From Paraburkholderia piptadeniae (GTDB lineage: Bacteria > Pseudomonadota > Gammaproteobacteria > Burkholderiales > Burkholderiaceae), in the NCBI RefSeq assembly GCF_900007165.1, contig NZ_CYGY02000068.1:124001-188000 (forward strand): a stretch of DNA of 64,000 nt. The letters run 5' to 3'. The notes under the pieces were generated by a model that saw nothing but the letters and a program-made list of their open reading frames with translations, was not told the DNA's origin and did not search any database. Below are positions 1-8,357 of this stretch, piece after piece (the first letter of the stretch is position 1; every line of letters starts with the position of its first letter). A program made the position numbers and the translations under genes.

Positions 1-685
1 CAGCGGAGCGCTTCGGCGGCTCGCTGACCTTCAGCGTCTTCAGACGCGGCGTGACATCGACGCCCAGGTCTTCCGGCTTCACGGTTTCGAGCGGCTTCTT
101 CTTCGCCTTCATGATGTTCGGCAGCGTCACGTAGCGCGGCTCGTTCAGGCGCAGGTCGGTCGTCACGACTGCGGGCAGCTTCAGCGACAGCGTTTCAGCA
201 CCGCCGTCCACTTCACGCGACACGGTCGCCTTGCCGTCAGCGACGACAACCTTCGACGCAAACGTCGCTTGGGGCAGATTGGCCAGCGCAGCCAGCATCT
301 GGCCCGTCTGGTTGGAGTCGTCGTCGATGGCCTGCTTGCCGAGAATCACCAGTTGCGGCTGTTCCTTGTCGACCAGCGCCTTCAGCAGCTTCGCGACAGC
401 CAGCGGCTGCAGGTCTTCATTCGATTCGATCAGGATCGCGCGGTCCGCGCCGATCGCCAGCGCCGTGCGCAGCGTTTCCTGACATTGCGTCACGCCTGCC
501 GACACGGCGATCACTTCTGTCGCCACGCCCGCTTCCTTCAGCCGAACGGCTTCTTCGACGGCGATTTCGTCGAACGGATTCATCGACATCTTTATGTTCG
601 CGAGATCCACGCCTGTCCCATCCGACTTCACGCGGACCTTCACGTTGTAGTCAACTACTCTTTTGACCGAAACAAGTACTTTCAA
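1..685 (-). CDS. etfB: Electron transfer flavoprotein beta subunit, second copy, 3' end cut by the window
   Basis: Translation of the reverse strand gives an EtfB N-terminal and central region of 228 codons, running off the window edge before the stop. It closely matches the complete etfB at 52377-53126 over its whole length, with the same KRVVDYNVKVRVKSD start and the ADGKATVSREVDGG and RLKTLKVSEPPKRS blocks. The start appears to be TTG (683-685), because an ATG is absent and GGAGACA lies 2-3 bases upstream of the expected methionine, exactly where the paralogue has ATG. EtfB forms a heterodimer with EtfA, binds AMP and helps carry electrons from acyl-CoA dehydrogenases to ETF-quinone oxidoreductase. 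Its etfA partner would lie outside the window. The family call is certain; the TTG start is inferred. Confidence 0.95.
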   Translation of the reverse strand, partial: MKVLVSVKRVVDYNVKVRVKSDGTGVDLANIKMSMNPFDEIAVEEAVRLKEAGVATEVIAVSAGVTQCQETLRTALAIGADRAILIESNEDLQPLAVAKLLKALVDKEQPQLVILGKQAIDDDSNQTGQMLAALANLPQATFASKVVVADGKATVSREVDGGAETLSLKLPAVVTTDLRLNEPRYVTLPNIMKAKKKPLETVKPEDLGVDVTPRLKTLKVSEPPKRSA

Positions 686-882
686 TGCTGTCTCCTAAAA
701 CTGGCCGGGCGATGATGCGCCTCGCCCCTCTATTTGACGTTCCGCCGGGCAACAGCGCAAATACCAAATACGTCTGCCGGGCATAGGTTTTACCTAGGAT
801 CAGTTCGTGCCCGATGCGTGCACGCCGCCGGCCGCGTACGAGCAACCATCTCCATCTGCCGGTCACCCGGCCGTTTCAGGCT

Positions 883-2001
883 CTAGAACCTCGTCCTCAT
901 GGCGACCATCGCCCCTGTGCTGTTGTTCTTTCCCGCGAAAGATCCGATCGGGCTGTTCGGGTCTGTGACGGATGCACCGCCGAGCATGCTGTGATCAACT
1001 TCGACGTAGACGTCTGTCCGCTTTGAAAGGAAGTAGTCGACGATGCCATACACGGACGCGATATGCCCTGTCTTTCCTGGAGCAGCGTTCGTCACATGGT
1101 CATAGAGTCCGGCGAACGTCAGCTTCAGGAACGGCGTGGCCGCGTAGCTGACACCGAGCTGGCCGACGTTGTCGATTCTCGCTTTCGTTTGAGGTCCTGC
1201 GGCAGTGGTGACGTTCGCAGTCAGGCTGGTATTTGCCAATGCGCCGCCACTGTTGCTGGCTGCTGGCGCGAATCCGGCGTCGCGGCGCGAGTACAGGTAA
1301 TAGGAGTACAGCATGGCGGCGCCGAATTCATATCGGCCACCCAGACTGGCCGCATACATGTTCCTGTTTCCTGCGTCCTTGGATTGCTGTCCGTACACAC
1401 CAATCTTCAATGCCTGGTTCGTGAAGATCAGATCGAAAGCCGTCGTGCTTCCCTTGGCGAGGCTACCCGCCTGTCCACCGACCGAGCGCTCCAGCTCCAG
1501 CGCGACTGGACCCCACGTGTTCGTGTATTGAACCGTGTTGTCGTATCGGACTCCGGTGAGGAAGATCTCCCATTCGTTCGGATTCTGGTTGCCGACCGCA
1601 ATCGAGTCGAAAACCACCAGGTAGTTGAAGGCCGTACCGTATTGCCGACCGAGCTTCAGCGTTCCATACGTACTGTTGCTCAGCCCGACGTATGCCTGAC
1701 GGCCAAAGAGTTGACCTTGTTGACCCGACACCCCATTGGCAGGATTAAAGCCGCTTTCGAGAACGAAAACCGCAGACGTCCCACCCCCGAGATCCTCCGT
1801 CCCCTTGATGCCCCAGCGGTTTCCGGTCACTGCGCCATCCGACATGTAAAGCCTGTTTGCGGGCCCATTCGAGGAAGGCTGGTTGGACGTAAACCGGATC
1901 CCCTCGTCGATCAGGCCATAAAGCGTTACGTTGGACTCGGCATATGCCGTTTCGCTCGCCAGCAACACCGCTATTGCCAGAGAGAACACTGTTCTTTTCA
2001 T
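883..2001 (-). CDS. Gram-negative porin, OmpC-like (372 aa)
   Basis: The protein has a Sec signal peptide (MKRTVFSLAIAVLLASETAYA, cleaved after AYA) followed by SNVTLYGLIDEGI, the typical first strand of Burkholderiaceae trimeric porins. RWGIKGTEDLGGGTSAVFVLESGF and LFGRQAYVGLS follow in the order usual for the family, and it ends with the C-terminal aromatic MRTRF needed for outer-membrane assembly. Length is normal for the family. GGAGATTAGTTA precedes the ATG. It lies next to, but is transcribed away from, the LysR/ABC transporter unit, so it could supply outer-membrane entry for the same substrate. That link is only positional. Substrate is not predictable from the sequence. Confidence 0.95.
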   Translation of the reverse strand: MKRTVFSLAIAVLLASETAYAESNVTLYGLIDEGIRFTSNQPSSNGPANRLYMSDGAVTGNRWGIKGTEDLGGGTSAVFVLESGFNPANGVSGQQGQLFGRQAYVGLSNSTYGTLKLGRQYGTAFNYLVVFDSIAVGNQNPNEWEIFLTGVRYDNTVQYTNTWGPVALELERSVGGQAGSLAKGSTTAFDLIFTNQALKIGVYGQQSKDAGNRNMYAASLGGRYEFGAAMLYSYYLYSRRDAGFAPAASNSGGALANTSLTANVTTAAGPQTKARIDNVGQLGVSYAATPFLKLTFAGLYDHVTNAAPGKTGHIASVYGIVDYFLSKRTDVYVEVDHSMLGGASVTDPNSPIGSFAGKNNSTGAMVAMRTRF

Positions 2002-2400
2002 TAACTAATCTCCACAACGTGGTTTTATGGAACATCTGTATTTATTGAACATCTGCACTACTTATTTATCGGATCGCTGTTGCGTAAGACCTTTTGCGTA
2101 GCATGTGTCCTGCGACCCACTCCGCTCTGACTGCGACACATGAATAAGGGAAAACGAAGGATTGCCTGAACCGGCGCAGGCACACGCCAGACGGGCAAGC
2201 CGTTTATAGAATCACAGGTCGGTCCAACTACCATGAAGACGTCGGGGAGAGCTTCTCGGGGTCGTCGGGGAACTTCGCGCGCTGCCGCTGGTGGTCGGGC
2301 GCACACCTGCTATTACGCTGCACTACGTGCGTGAACTGCTGCTTCCACGAAAGTTTGAGCTATCTTAGAATGCAATAGTACGGGATAAGAAATAGAGTTT

Positions 2401-2418
2401 TGTGATTCAGAAATCACA
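2401..2418. promoter_or_regulatory. Candidate LysR-type operator upstream of the lysR gene
   Basis: TGTGATTCAGAAATCACA is an inverted repeat with 7-bp arms (TGTGATT / AATCACA) and a 4-bp centre, ending 30 bases before the lysR start. Its right part, CAGAAATCACA, recurs exactly at 3612-3622 upstream of the ABC-transporter operon. The rest of the 447-bp region between the porin and lysR (2002-2448) is less GC-rich near 2340-2400 and holds no convincing gene. Confidence 0.45.
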
Positions 2419-2448
2419 GTTCGGCATGTTGCGATCTACGGAGCCCAG

Positions 2449-3381
2449 ATGGACATCAAGCAATTGCGCGCGTTGCTCGCCGTGGCGGAAACGGGGAGCG
2501 TCACACGTGCCGCCGAGGCTCTGCACATCGTCCAGCCCGCCGTGTCGCGTCAGTTGAAGCTGCTGGAAGAGGACGTCGGCATCGCGCTTTTCGAACGCGG
2601 ACGATACGGGATGGAGCTGACCGAATCGGGGGAAATCCTGGCGCAGCACGCGCGCCGCGCGTTGCTCGAACTGGACCGCGCCCGCTCCGAAATCCAGCCC
2701 TCAAACGCACAGATCTCGGGAATCGTCACAGTAGGTCTGCTTCCCAGCACGTCCGATCTTCTGGCAGGTCCGCTCCTCGACGAAGTGAAGAACCAGCATC
2801 CCGCGGTGAACCTTCGGATTTCGGTGGGATACGCAGGATACCTGCGTGACTGGCTTGAGTCGGGAGAAGTTGACGCGGCATTGCTTTACAACCCGAAGGC
2901 CACGCCGACCATACAGGTTCAACCGTTGCTGGAAGAAAGCCTGTGTGTCGTCGGCCCCTGGTCCGCACAGTTGTCCTCGGATCGATCCATTGCGCTTGCA
3001 GATCTGGCAGCATGGCCGTTGATACTGCCAAGCGCCGGCCACGGGATCCGCAATCTGCTGGAGCAGGCCTGCCCCGGCACGGGCATGAAGCTCAACGTCG
3101 TCGCCGAGACAAACTCAATGAATGTGCAAAAGAACCTCGTTGTGCGTGGCCACGGCTATACGATTTTGCCCAGTATCGCCGTGACAGAAGATGTCGCTCG
3201 CAAACAGCTTGGTGCCTCCCCGCTGAGCGATCAGGAGCTGCAACGCACCATTGTCCTTGCTCTGCCCAACACACGACGGATCCCGATGGCCGTCAGGGCA
3301 GTAGCATCGTTGCTGGAACGCGAGATGAAACTGGCGGTCGAGCGTGGAGACTGGCCCACAGCGCGCTGGATTTCGGATTGA
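2449..3381 (+). CDS. LysR-family transcriptional regulator (310 aa)
   Basis: The N-terminal winged helix-turn-helix (about residues 1-60) has the standard LysR pattern: MDIKQLRALLAVAETGS, then TRAAEALHIVQPAVSRQLK as the recognition region, then LFERGRYGMELTESG. The remaining 220 residues fit the LysR effector-binding fold, with GIVTVGLLPSTSDLL at its start. GGAG lies 6 bases before the ATG. It sits directly upstream of, and on the same strand as, an amino acid ABC transporter and four enzymes, separated by a 465-bp region with a strong hairpin. The shared upstream motif (2408-2418 and 3612-3622) suggests it regulates itself and that operon. The effector is unknown; the operon content would fit an aspartate-like compound. 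Confidence 0.93.
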   Translation: MDIKQLRALLAVAETGSVTRAAEALHIVQPAVSRQLKLLEEDVGIALFERGRYGMELTESGEILAQHARRALLELDRARSEIQPSNAQISGIVTVGLLPSTSDLLAGPLLDEVKNQHPAVNLRISVGYAGYLRDWLESGEVDAALLYNPKATPTIQVQPLLEESLCVVGPWSAQLSSDRSIALADLAAWPLILPSAGHGIRNLLEQACPGTGMKLNVVAETNSMNVQKNLVVRGHGYTILPSIAVTEDVARKQLGASPLSDQELQRTIVLALPNTRRIPMAVRAVASLLEREMKLAVERGDWPTARWISD

Positions 3382-3464
3382 CCCGGCGCGCCCGGGTCAT
3401 CAACCGGCTCGCCGGGTTTTGCGCGCCCGGCAGGGTTCAACTGCCTCGTATCCCTGCCCCTACG

Positions 3465-3486
3465 AACCCCGATTCCGATCGGGGTT
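3465..3486. terminator. Stem-loop after lysR
   Basis: AACCCCGAT-TCCG-ATCGGGGTT is a perfect 9-bp stem with a 4-base loop, about 85 bases after the lysR stop. A weaker ACCCGG/CCCGGGT dyad lies immediately after the stop. There is no long T-run, so termination efficiency is uncertain. The stem-loop separates lysR from the operon that starts at 3847. Confidence 0.4.
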
Positions 3487-3611
3487 AACGCTATACCCGC
3501 AAGTGTCGTGGCTTGCGGACAACCAGACGCCGCCTGGTGCCTTCATTTCCAGGATCCGCCACAGGACTGGGTTTGCGGCTCGTCGATCAGCGACCTCGGT
3601 GCCAGAAATTC

Positions 3612-3622
3612 CAGAAATCACA
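3612..3622. promoter_or_regulatory. Repeat of the lysR-upstream motif before the ABC operon
   Basis: CAGAAATCACA is identical over 11 bp to the right side of the dyad before lysR (2408-2418). It lies in an AT-rich stretch (about 3600-3665) some 225 bases upstream of the binding-protein start. It is preceded by CAGAAATTC and followed by ATATCTGGCAG, so CCAGA/TCTGG arms surround it. This is the likely promoter-operator region of the operon. No other feature is visible in 3487-3846. Confidence 0.35.
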
Positions 3623-3846
3623 ATTTTCTATATCTGGCAGAAAAAAATAGCATTTCATGAGGTTTTTTGACGCCGCTACGCTGTATTCAGACATCGGGAT
3701 CTCTCGTCATCCCTGACCGATCAGGGCGCGTCAGATTCTGGGTCGAACAGGTTGATAGATCGTCGAACCACAGCACCACCCCTATTCAGGTCTCGCACTG
3801 CAGCGCCATTTGACTGACGGGTGTGCGATCTCCATCGGAAACTATC

Positions 3847-4773
3847 ATGACTGACACGTCCCGCCGCACGCTCCTCGCAGCCGGTCTCGGCAGCCTCGCT
3901 GGCGCAGCCGGCATGGCCATGCTCTCCTCCCAGCCCGGGGGCCAAACCCCTTCCCTGATACCGAGTGCCCACGCCCAGGCGACCGGCAATTCAACGTGGG
4001 AGCGAATCCAGAAATTGAAGGTTCTGCGCGCCGGCGCGGCTATCCAGGAACCGTGGTATTTCAAGGATCCTGCTAACGGCTCGGGTCCCGGAACCGTGAA
4101 GTCCGGCCAGGACACCTGGCGCGGCGTGGGACCGGTGATCGCAGCAGAAATCGCCCGGTCAATGGGCGTTCAGCTCCAGATTGTCGAGACAACGTGGGGC
4201 AACGCTTCGGCCGGCATCCAGTCAGGGCAGTTCGATTTCATGCTGTGCCTTGACGGCAATCCGACGCGGGCGTTAGCGCTCGACTTCGTGCCCACGCCAC
4301 TGCTCTGGTATCCGCTCGCTGTGCTGCTCAAAGGCGGCCTTACCATTACGACCTGGGCGCAAGCAAATGATCCCAAGTATCGCTGGGGCGTCATCCTCGG
4401 GAGTTCCTCCGATACGAATCTGACGCGCGCAGCGCCGAAGTCCCAGATAACCCGCTTTCAGAACGCCAGCGAGATGAATGCGGCGTTTCAGTCTGGCCGT
4501 ATCGACGGCATCTTTTCCCTGGGCCCGACACTTGAGCTGACACAGGCCAAGCTCAACGTCGGCACCGTTCAGGTCCTGACGCCGCGCGGCGCACTTCCGG
4601 CGGGCGTTGCCATCCGGCAGGAGGTCGATCAACGGTGGAAGAGCTACCTCACCACCGCCGTCAGCTTTTTCTATAACACGGGCTTTACGCAATCTGCGTA
4701 TGAACAGTTCCTCGCCTATCGCGGCGTGCCGGAAAACAAGGTTCTGCCCATCATGCGAGAGCGCTGGAGTTGA
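3847..4773 (+). CDS. Polar amino acid ABC transporter, periplasmic substrate-binding protein (308 aa)
   Basis: The start MTDTSRRTLLAAG contains a twin-arginine motif (R6-R7) and a hydrophobic stretch, with probable cleavage after AHA near residue 43, so export through Tat is likely. The mature part follows the SBP_bac_3 pattern of glutamine/lysine-type binding proteins: LRAGAAIQEPWYFKD, then SMGVQLQIVETTWGNASAGIQSGQFDFMLC, then RALALDFVPTP. It is followed at once by two permeases and an ATPase. GGAA lies upstream of the chosen ATG; an ATG-less extension upstream gives no better signal peptide. The substrate is not readable from the sequence. The neighbouring aspartate dehydrogenase suggests an aspartate-like or imino-acid ligand. 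Confidence 0.92.
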   Translation: MTDTSRRTLLAAGLGSLAGAAGMAMLSSQPGGQTPSLIPSAHAQATGNSTWERIQKLKVLRAGAAIQEPWYFKDPANGSGPGTVKSGQDTWRGVGPVIAAEIARSMGVQLQIVETTWGNASAGIQSGQFDFMLCLDGNPTRALALDFVPTPLLWYPLAVLLKGGLTITTWAQANDPKYRWGVILGSSSDTNLTRAAPKSQITRFQNASEMNAAFQSGRIDGIFSLGPTLELTQAKLNVGTVQVLTPRGALPAGVAIRQEVDQRWKSYLTTAVSFFYNTGFTQSAYEQFLAYRGVPENKVLPIMRERWS

Positions 4774-4778
4774 CGGGC

Positions 4779-4819
4779 CCGGTGAAGACGAAGCCGTGCG
4801 CGGTACGCGTCTTCACCGG
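4779..4819. terminator. Intra-operon stem-loop between binding-protein and permease genes
   Basis: CCGGTGAAGACG (4779-4790) pairs perfectly with CGTCTTCACCGG (4808-4819) across a 17-base loop, right behind the binding-protein stop codon. Such hairpins commonly protect the 5' mRNA and partly attenuate transcription, so that the binding protein is made in excess over the membrane parts. The role here is inferred from position. Confidence 0.6.
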
Positions 4820-4848
4820 AACAGAAAAGGAGACGAGGTCGGCGAATC

Positions 4849-5514
4849 ATGAATTACACTTGGGATTTTTCTTCCGTATTTAGCCACTCTGACATCCTGA
4901 TTGAAGGTGCAATCGGCACGTTCAAGCTGGCTATCACTGCACTGGCGCTCGCGATACCGATCGGACTCGTGCTGGCCATCATGCGAATGAGCCCTTCGCG
5001 ATTTCTCAACGGGATCGCGTCGGCGTACATCAACTTTTTCCGGTCGTCCGCGGCACTCGTTCTGATCTTCTGGTTCTACTTCGCCTTTCCGATCCTCATG
5101 TCAGTGGACATGGGGGCATATTCCGCGGCAACGCTTGCCATCACGCTTCAGAGCGCTGCGTACTTTGCGGAGGTGTTCCGTGGCGGCATCAGTTCGATCC
5201 AGCGCGGCCAGTGGGAAGCCGCCAAAGCCATCGGCATGAACTACGCGGCCGCCATGCGCTTCGTGATCTTGCCGCAGGCGGTCAAGCGCATGTTGCCCAT
5301 CTTCTTTACGCGAGTGATTGAACTGATCAAGACGACCGCCCTCGCTGCAGCAATTGCGTACGGCGATCTTCTTTACAGCGCGTCACGCATCGTCTCCATC
5401 ACATTCAGGCCGATCGAGACATACACGGTGGTCGCGCTTTCGTTCTTTGTCGTCATCTTCGTGATGAGCAAAGCCGTACGGCTCCTCGAGCGCCGACTCG
5501 CAATCAGCGACTGA
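4849..5514 (+). CDS. Amino acid ABC transporter permease, HisM/GlnP type (221 aa)
   Basis: An inner-membrane protein with about five hydrophobic segments and the family's conserved cytoplasmic loop: GGISSIQRGQWEAAKAIGMN, the EAA motif that docks the ATPase. Also present are the YINFFRSSAALVLIFWFYFAFP and PQAVKRMLP blocks typical of polar amino acid permeases. It forms a pair with the next gene (6 bp apart); the two 221-aa permeases are paralogous and probably make a heterodimeric channel. Start ATG is 75 bases after the binding protein gene, behind the stem-loop. Confidence 0.93.
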   Translation: MNYTWDFSSVFSHSDILIEGAIGTFKLAITALALAIPIGLVLAIMRMSPSRFLNGIASAYINFFRSSAALVLIFWFYFAFPILMSVDMGAYSAATLAITLQSAAYFAEVFRGGISSIQRGQWEAAKAIGMNYAAAMRFVILPQAVKRMLPIFFTRVIELIKTTALAAAIAYGDLLYSASRIVSITFRPIETYTVVALSFFVVIFVMSKAVRLLERRLAISD

Positions 5515-5520
5515 CAAATC

Positions 5521-6186
5521 ATGAACTATCACTGGAACCTATCGTATCTGTCCACCCAGCTGCCTGTCATTCTCGAAGGTTTGCTGGGTACGCTCAGACT
5601 CTCAGTCGTATGTCTGCTCGGCGGGCTGATCATCGGCACGCTCGTCGGTGCGGCGCGTTCGCAAGGCGGGCCTGTATTGCGTGCCGTCGGAACGGCCTAT
5701 GTTGAGTTCTTCCGCAACATACCTGCGCTCGTACAGGTATTCTGGTGCTTCTACGCATTGCCAGTACTGCTGGGCACCGAAAGCGACCGTTTCCTGTCAG
5801 CGACGCTGGCGATCTCCCTGTACTCGGGCGCCTATTTCGCCGAAATCGTGCGAAGCGGCATCCAGTCGATCGAGAAAGGGCAATGGGAAGCAGGCCGGGC
5901 GATTGGCATGAGCTACCTCAGGATACTTCGCTTCATCGTTTTTCCTCAGGTTTTCAAACGTATTCTTCCCGCTCTGACCAACCAGGGAATCGACGTTATC
6001 AAGCTCACGACGCTTGCATCCACCATCGCATATGCAGAGCTTCTTTATCAGGCCAAGCTGATCAGCGACGTGGAATTTCGTCCAATCGAAACCTACACCA
6101 CCATCGGCGGCATATTTATCGCCGTCCTGATAATTTTCAGCCTGCTGTCTGCGCGTCTGGAGCGCAGGATGGCGCGCTCGGAATAG
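5521..6186 (+). CDS. Amino acid ABC transporter permease, GlnP/HisQ type (221 aa)
   Basis: Same length and plan as its upstream paralogue: MNYHWNLSYLS start, VEFFRNIPALVQVFWCFYALP, SGAYFAEIVRSGIQSIEKGQWEAGRAIGMS as the EAA loop, and FPQVFKRILPALTNQGID. Only six bases separate it from the previous gene, so both are translated from one message. It should be the second transmembrane subunit of the importer. Confidence 0.93.
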   Translation: MNYHWNLSYLSTQLPVILEGLLGTLRLSVVCLLGGLIIGTLVGAARSQGGPVLRAVGTAYVEFFRNIPALVQVFWCFYALPVLLGTESDRFLSATLAISLYSGAYFAEIVRSGIQSIEKGQWEAGRAIGMSYLRILRFIVFPQVFKRILPALTNQGIDVIKLTTLASTIAYAELLYQAKLISDVEFRPIETYTTIGGIFIAVLIIFSLLSARLERRMARSE

Positions 6187-6205
6187 CGATGTTCGGAGAT
6201 TAACA

Positions 6206-7006
6206 GTGGAAGCGACTATTTTGGCGGTAAGCGGACTACGCAAGTCATTCGGGAATCTCGAAGTCCTGAAAGGCATTGACTTCAGCGTGCAGCGTGGAGA
6301 GACAGTGGTGATTCTCGGCTCAAGCGGTTCCGGGAAGAGCACCATGCTGCGATGCCTCAACTTTCTGGAATCTCCGACGCAGGGGCGCATTGAAGTCCAT
6401 GGGAAACTGGTCGGCACGCCTCTGGACGGTGGCCGTTTCAGGTACACGCAACAGGAACTGTGCGACCTTCGCACGCGCGTCGGGATGGTGTTCCAGCAAT
6501 TCAACCTGTTCCCGCACCTGACCGTCGCGGAAAATGTGATGCTCGGCCCGGTCCGCGTACGCGGTACGAGCCGCGAGAAGGCAAAGCAGCTTGCCGATAC
6601 GAACCTGGCCAAGGTTGGACTGTCGCACAAGGCGGATGCCTACCCTTCCAGGCTGTCGGGCGGCCAGCAGCAACGCGTTGCAATCGCCCGCGCGCTGGCC
6701 ATGGAGCCCGATGTGATCCTGTTCGACGAGCCCACGTCGGCGCTCGACCCCGAGCTTGTTGGCGAAGTCCTCAATACGATCCGGCAACTGAGCGAAGAAG
6801 GTACGACCATGCTGATCGTCACCCACGAGCTGGGGTTTGCGTACAACGTCGCGGATCGTGTGCTGTTCCTGCATCAGGGGCAGATTCATGAGCAGGGCTC
6901 GCCGCAGGACGTTCTCGTGCATCCCAAACAGCCGCGCACGCAGGAATTCCTGCGAGGCCACACGCTCTTCCGGATGCCTGAACCCGAAGTCACGGGAGGA
7001 GCATAA
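6206..7006 (+). CDS. Amino acid ABC transporter ATP-binding protein, GlnQ type (266 aa)
   Basis: All nucleotide-binding motifs are present: Walker A GSSGSGKST (about 38-46), Q-loop region GMVFQQFNLFPHLT, signature LSGGQQQR, Walker B VILFDEPTSALDPE and the switch HELGF. The start is a GTG at 6206 with GGAGATTAACA in front; no ATG fits. It energises uptake by the two preceding permeases. It ends five bases before the next start, tying the enzymes downstream into the same operon. Confidence 0.95.
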   Translation: MEATILAVSGLRKSFGNLEVLKGIDFSVQRGETVVILGSSGSGKSTMLRCLNFLESPTQGRIEVHGKLVGTPLDGGRFRYTQQELCDLRTRVGMVFQQFNLFPHLTVAENVMLGPVRVRGTSREKAKQLADTNLAKVGLSHKADAYPSRLSGGQQQRVAIARALAMEPDVILFDEPTSALDPELVGEVLNTIRQLSEEGTTMLIVTHELGFAYNVADRVLFLHQGQIHEQGSPQDVLVHPKQPRTQEFLRGHTLFRMPEPEVTGGA

Positions 7007-7010
7007 CGGC

Positions 7011-8354
7011 ATGCTTGCACACGACCTCGCTGCCCTAGCATTGCGACTCAGACCGCAGGTGTACGAACCGGCCAACCGTGCCCTCATCAGGCAGTGCCTC
7101 ATCGATGCGGCGGCCGCCGCTCTGGCTGGCTACGATTCGCCGGTCGCCAGCATCGCAGTGAAATTTGCTGTAAGCGGCCTCGGACCGGGCGTGATACGGC
7201 CATGGCTTCTGGATGACGCCAACCTGACGCCGATGGGCGCCGCTTTTGTCAATTCGTCGGTGATGTCGGCTCTCGATATTGATGATGGCAATCGCGCTGC
7301 GCGCGGTCATCTCGGCGCAGCCGTTGTACCAGCCGCATCCGTCTTCGGCGCACTGCGCGACGCGTCGGCCGAAACGTTCGCTCACGCCATCCTTGCCGGG
7401 TGTGAAATCGGTGCACGTCTGGGCGCGGCAGAGGCCCCACCCTACTTCGCTTCCGGCCGCTGGGCGGGAGTGGGCGCGGCGATCGCGACGGGCATCTGTC
7501 GAGGTCTCAATGAAGGCCTGCTGACAAATGCCATTGCGCTTTCCGTTCACACGGCGCCACTTGTGGGTGCAGCCGGGTCTCGCGCCCAGATGACAGGGCA
7601 TATCAAGGAAGCCGTACCATTCGGCGTACTTTCGGGTATCACCTCGGCACTCCTTGCCGAGCAGGGGTATCGCGGGGATCCCGACGCCGTCGAGAGCGCC
7701 GGCATCTATGATTGCGGGCATCTGACAGGTCACACTCAACCGGTGTCGGCGTTCAGCAGGACGTACTTCAAACGCTACACGTGCTGCCGTCTGGCGCATG
7801 CGCCTATCGACGCTGCCGTCGCGATCATGGCGCGCGAGCGGCTCCACGTCAGCGACGTCGCGGGCATGACGGTGCGGACGTTTCGCGCGGCGATAGAACT
7901 GCCCAACGAGGCGCGACCGAGCTCGTTTGAATCTGCCCAGTACAGTTTGCCGTTCTGTATCGCCGTCGCGCTCGTTGATGGAATCGAGGCGTTGCTGCCC
8001 CTGTCGCCCGGTGCCCTCGAACGCGAAGATATCGTTGCTCTCGCAGAGAAAATCACCCTGGAACACGATGCCCGGCTGGACGCACTCTACCCAGCGGGCA
8101 CGCCGACTCTGGTGACGATTGGCACGCACGGGGACGCCAAGTTCGAAGAGCAGCGGGAGACGGCAGATGGGGATCCCGGACGGCCATTTGCGGACGCGCA
8201 GCTACTGGACAAGTTGAGCCTCCTGGGGCGGGATAAAGTGTCGAGCACTCGCCTGACAGCAATCCGCGATTGCCTTCAAAGCGGCATTCCGGGCCCGGGC
8301 GGATTTGAGATTGCGTTGCGCGAGCGCGCATACCAGAGCGCGGTCACCATCTGA
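7011..8354 (+). CDS. MmgE/PrpD-family protein (447 aa)
   Basis: The start MLAHDLAALALRLRP follows GGGAGGAGCATAACGGC. The protein has the MmgE/PrpD pattern: an N-terminal all-helical half with HAPLVGAAGSRAQMTGHIKEAVPFGVLSG, and a C-terminal half with YFKRYTCCRLAHAPIDAAVAI corresponding to the K-x-x-C-x-x-x-H-AxxDA region around the family's active site. The family includes 2-methylcitrate dehydratase, cis-aconitate decarboxylase and iminodisuccinate epimerase. The Bhc/prp context for methylcitrate is absent here. Placement between an amino acid importer and an aspartate dehydrogenase makes a dehydratase or epimerase acting on an aspartate- or iminodisuccinate-like substrate plausible, but this is inference. 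Confidence 0.88.
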   Translation: MLAHDLAALALRLRPQVYEPANRALIRQCLIDAAAAALAGYDSPVASIAVKFAVSGLGPGVIRPWLLDDANLTPMGAAFVNSSVMSALDIDDGNRAARGHLGAAVVPAASVFGALRDASAETFAHAILAGCEIGARLGAAEAPPYFASGRWAGVGAAIATGICRGLNEGLLTNAIALSVHTAPLVGAAGSRAQMTGHIKEAVPFGVLSGITSALLAEQGYRGDPDAVESAGIYDCGHLTGHTQPVSAFSRTYFKRYTCCRLAHAPIDAAVAIMARERLHVSDVAGMTVRTFRAAIELPNEARPSSFESAQYSLPFCIAVALVDGIEALLPLSPGALEREDIVALAEKITLEHDARLDALYPAGTPTLVTIGTHGDAKFEEQRETADGDPGRPFADAQLLDKLSLLGRDKVSSTRLTAIRDCLQSGIPGPGGFEIALRERAYQSAVTI

Positions 8355-8357
8355 GCC

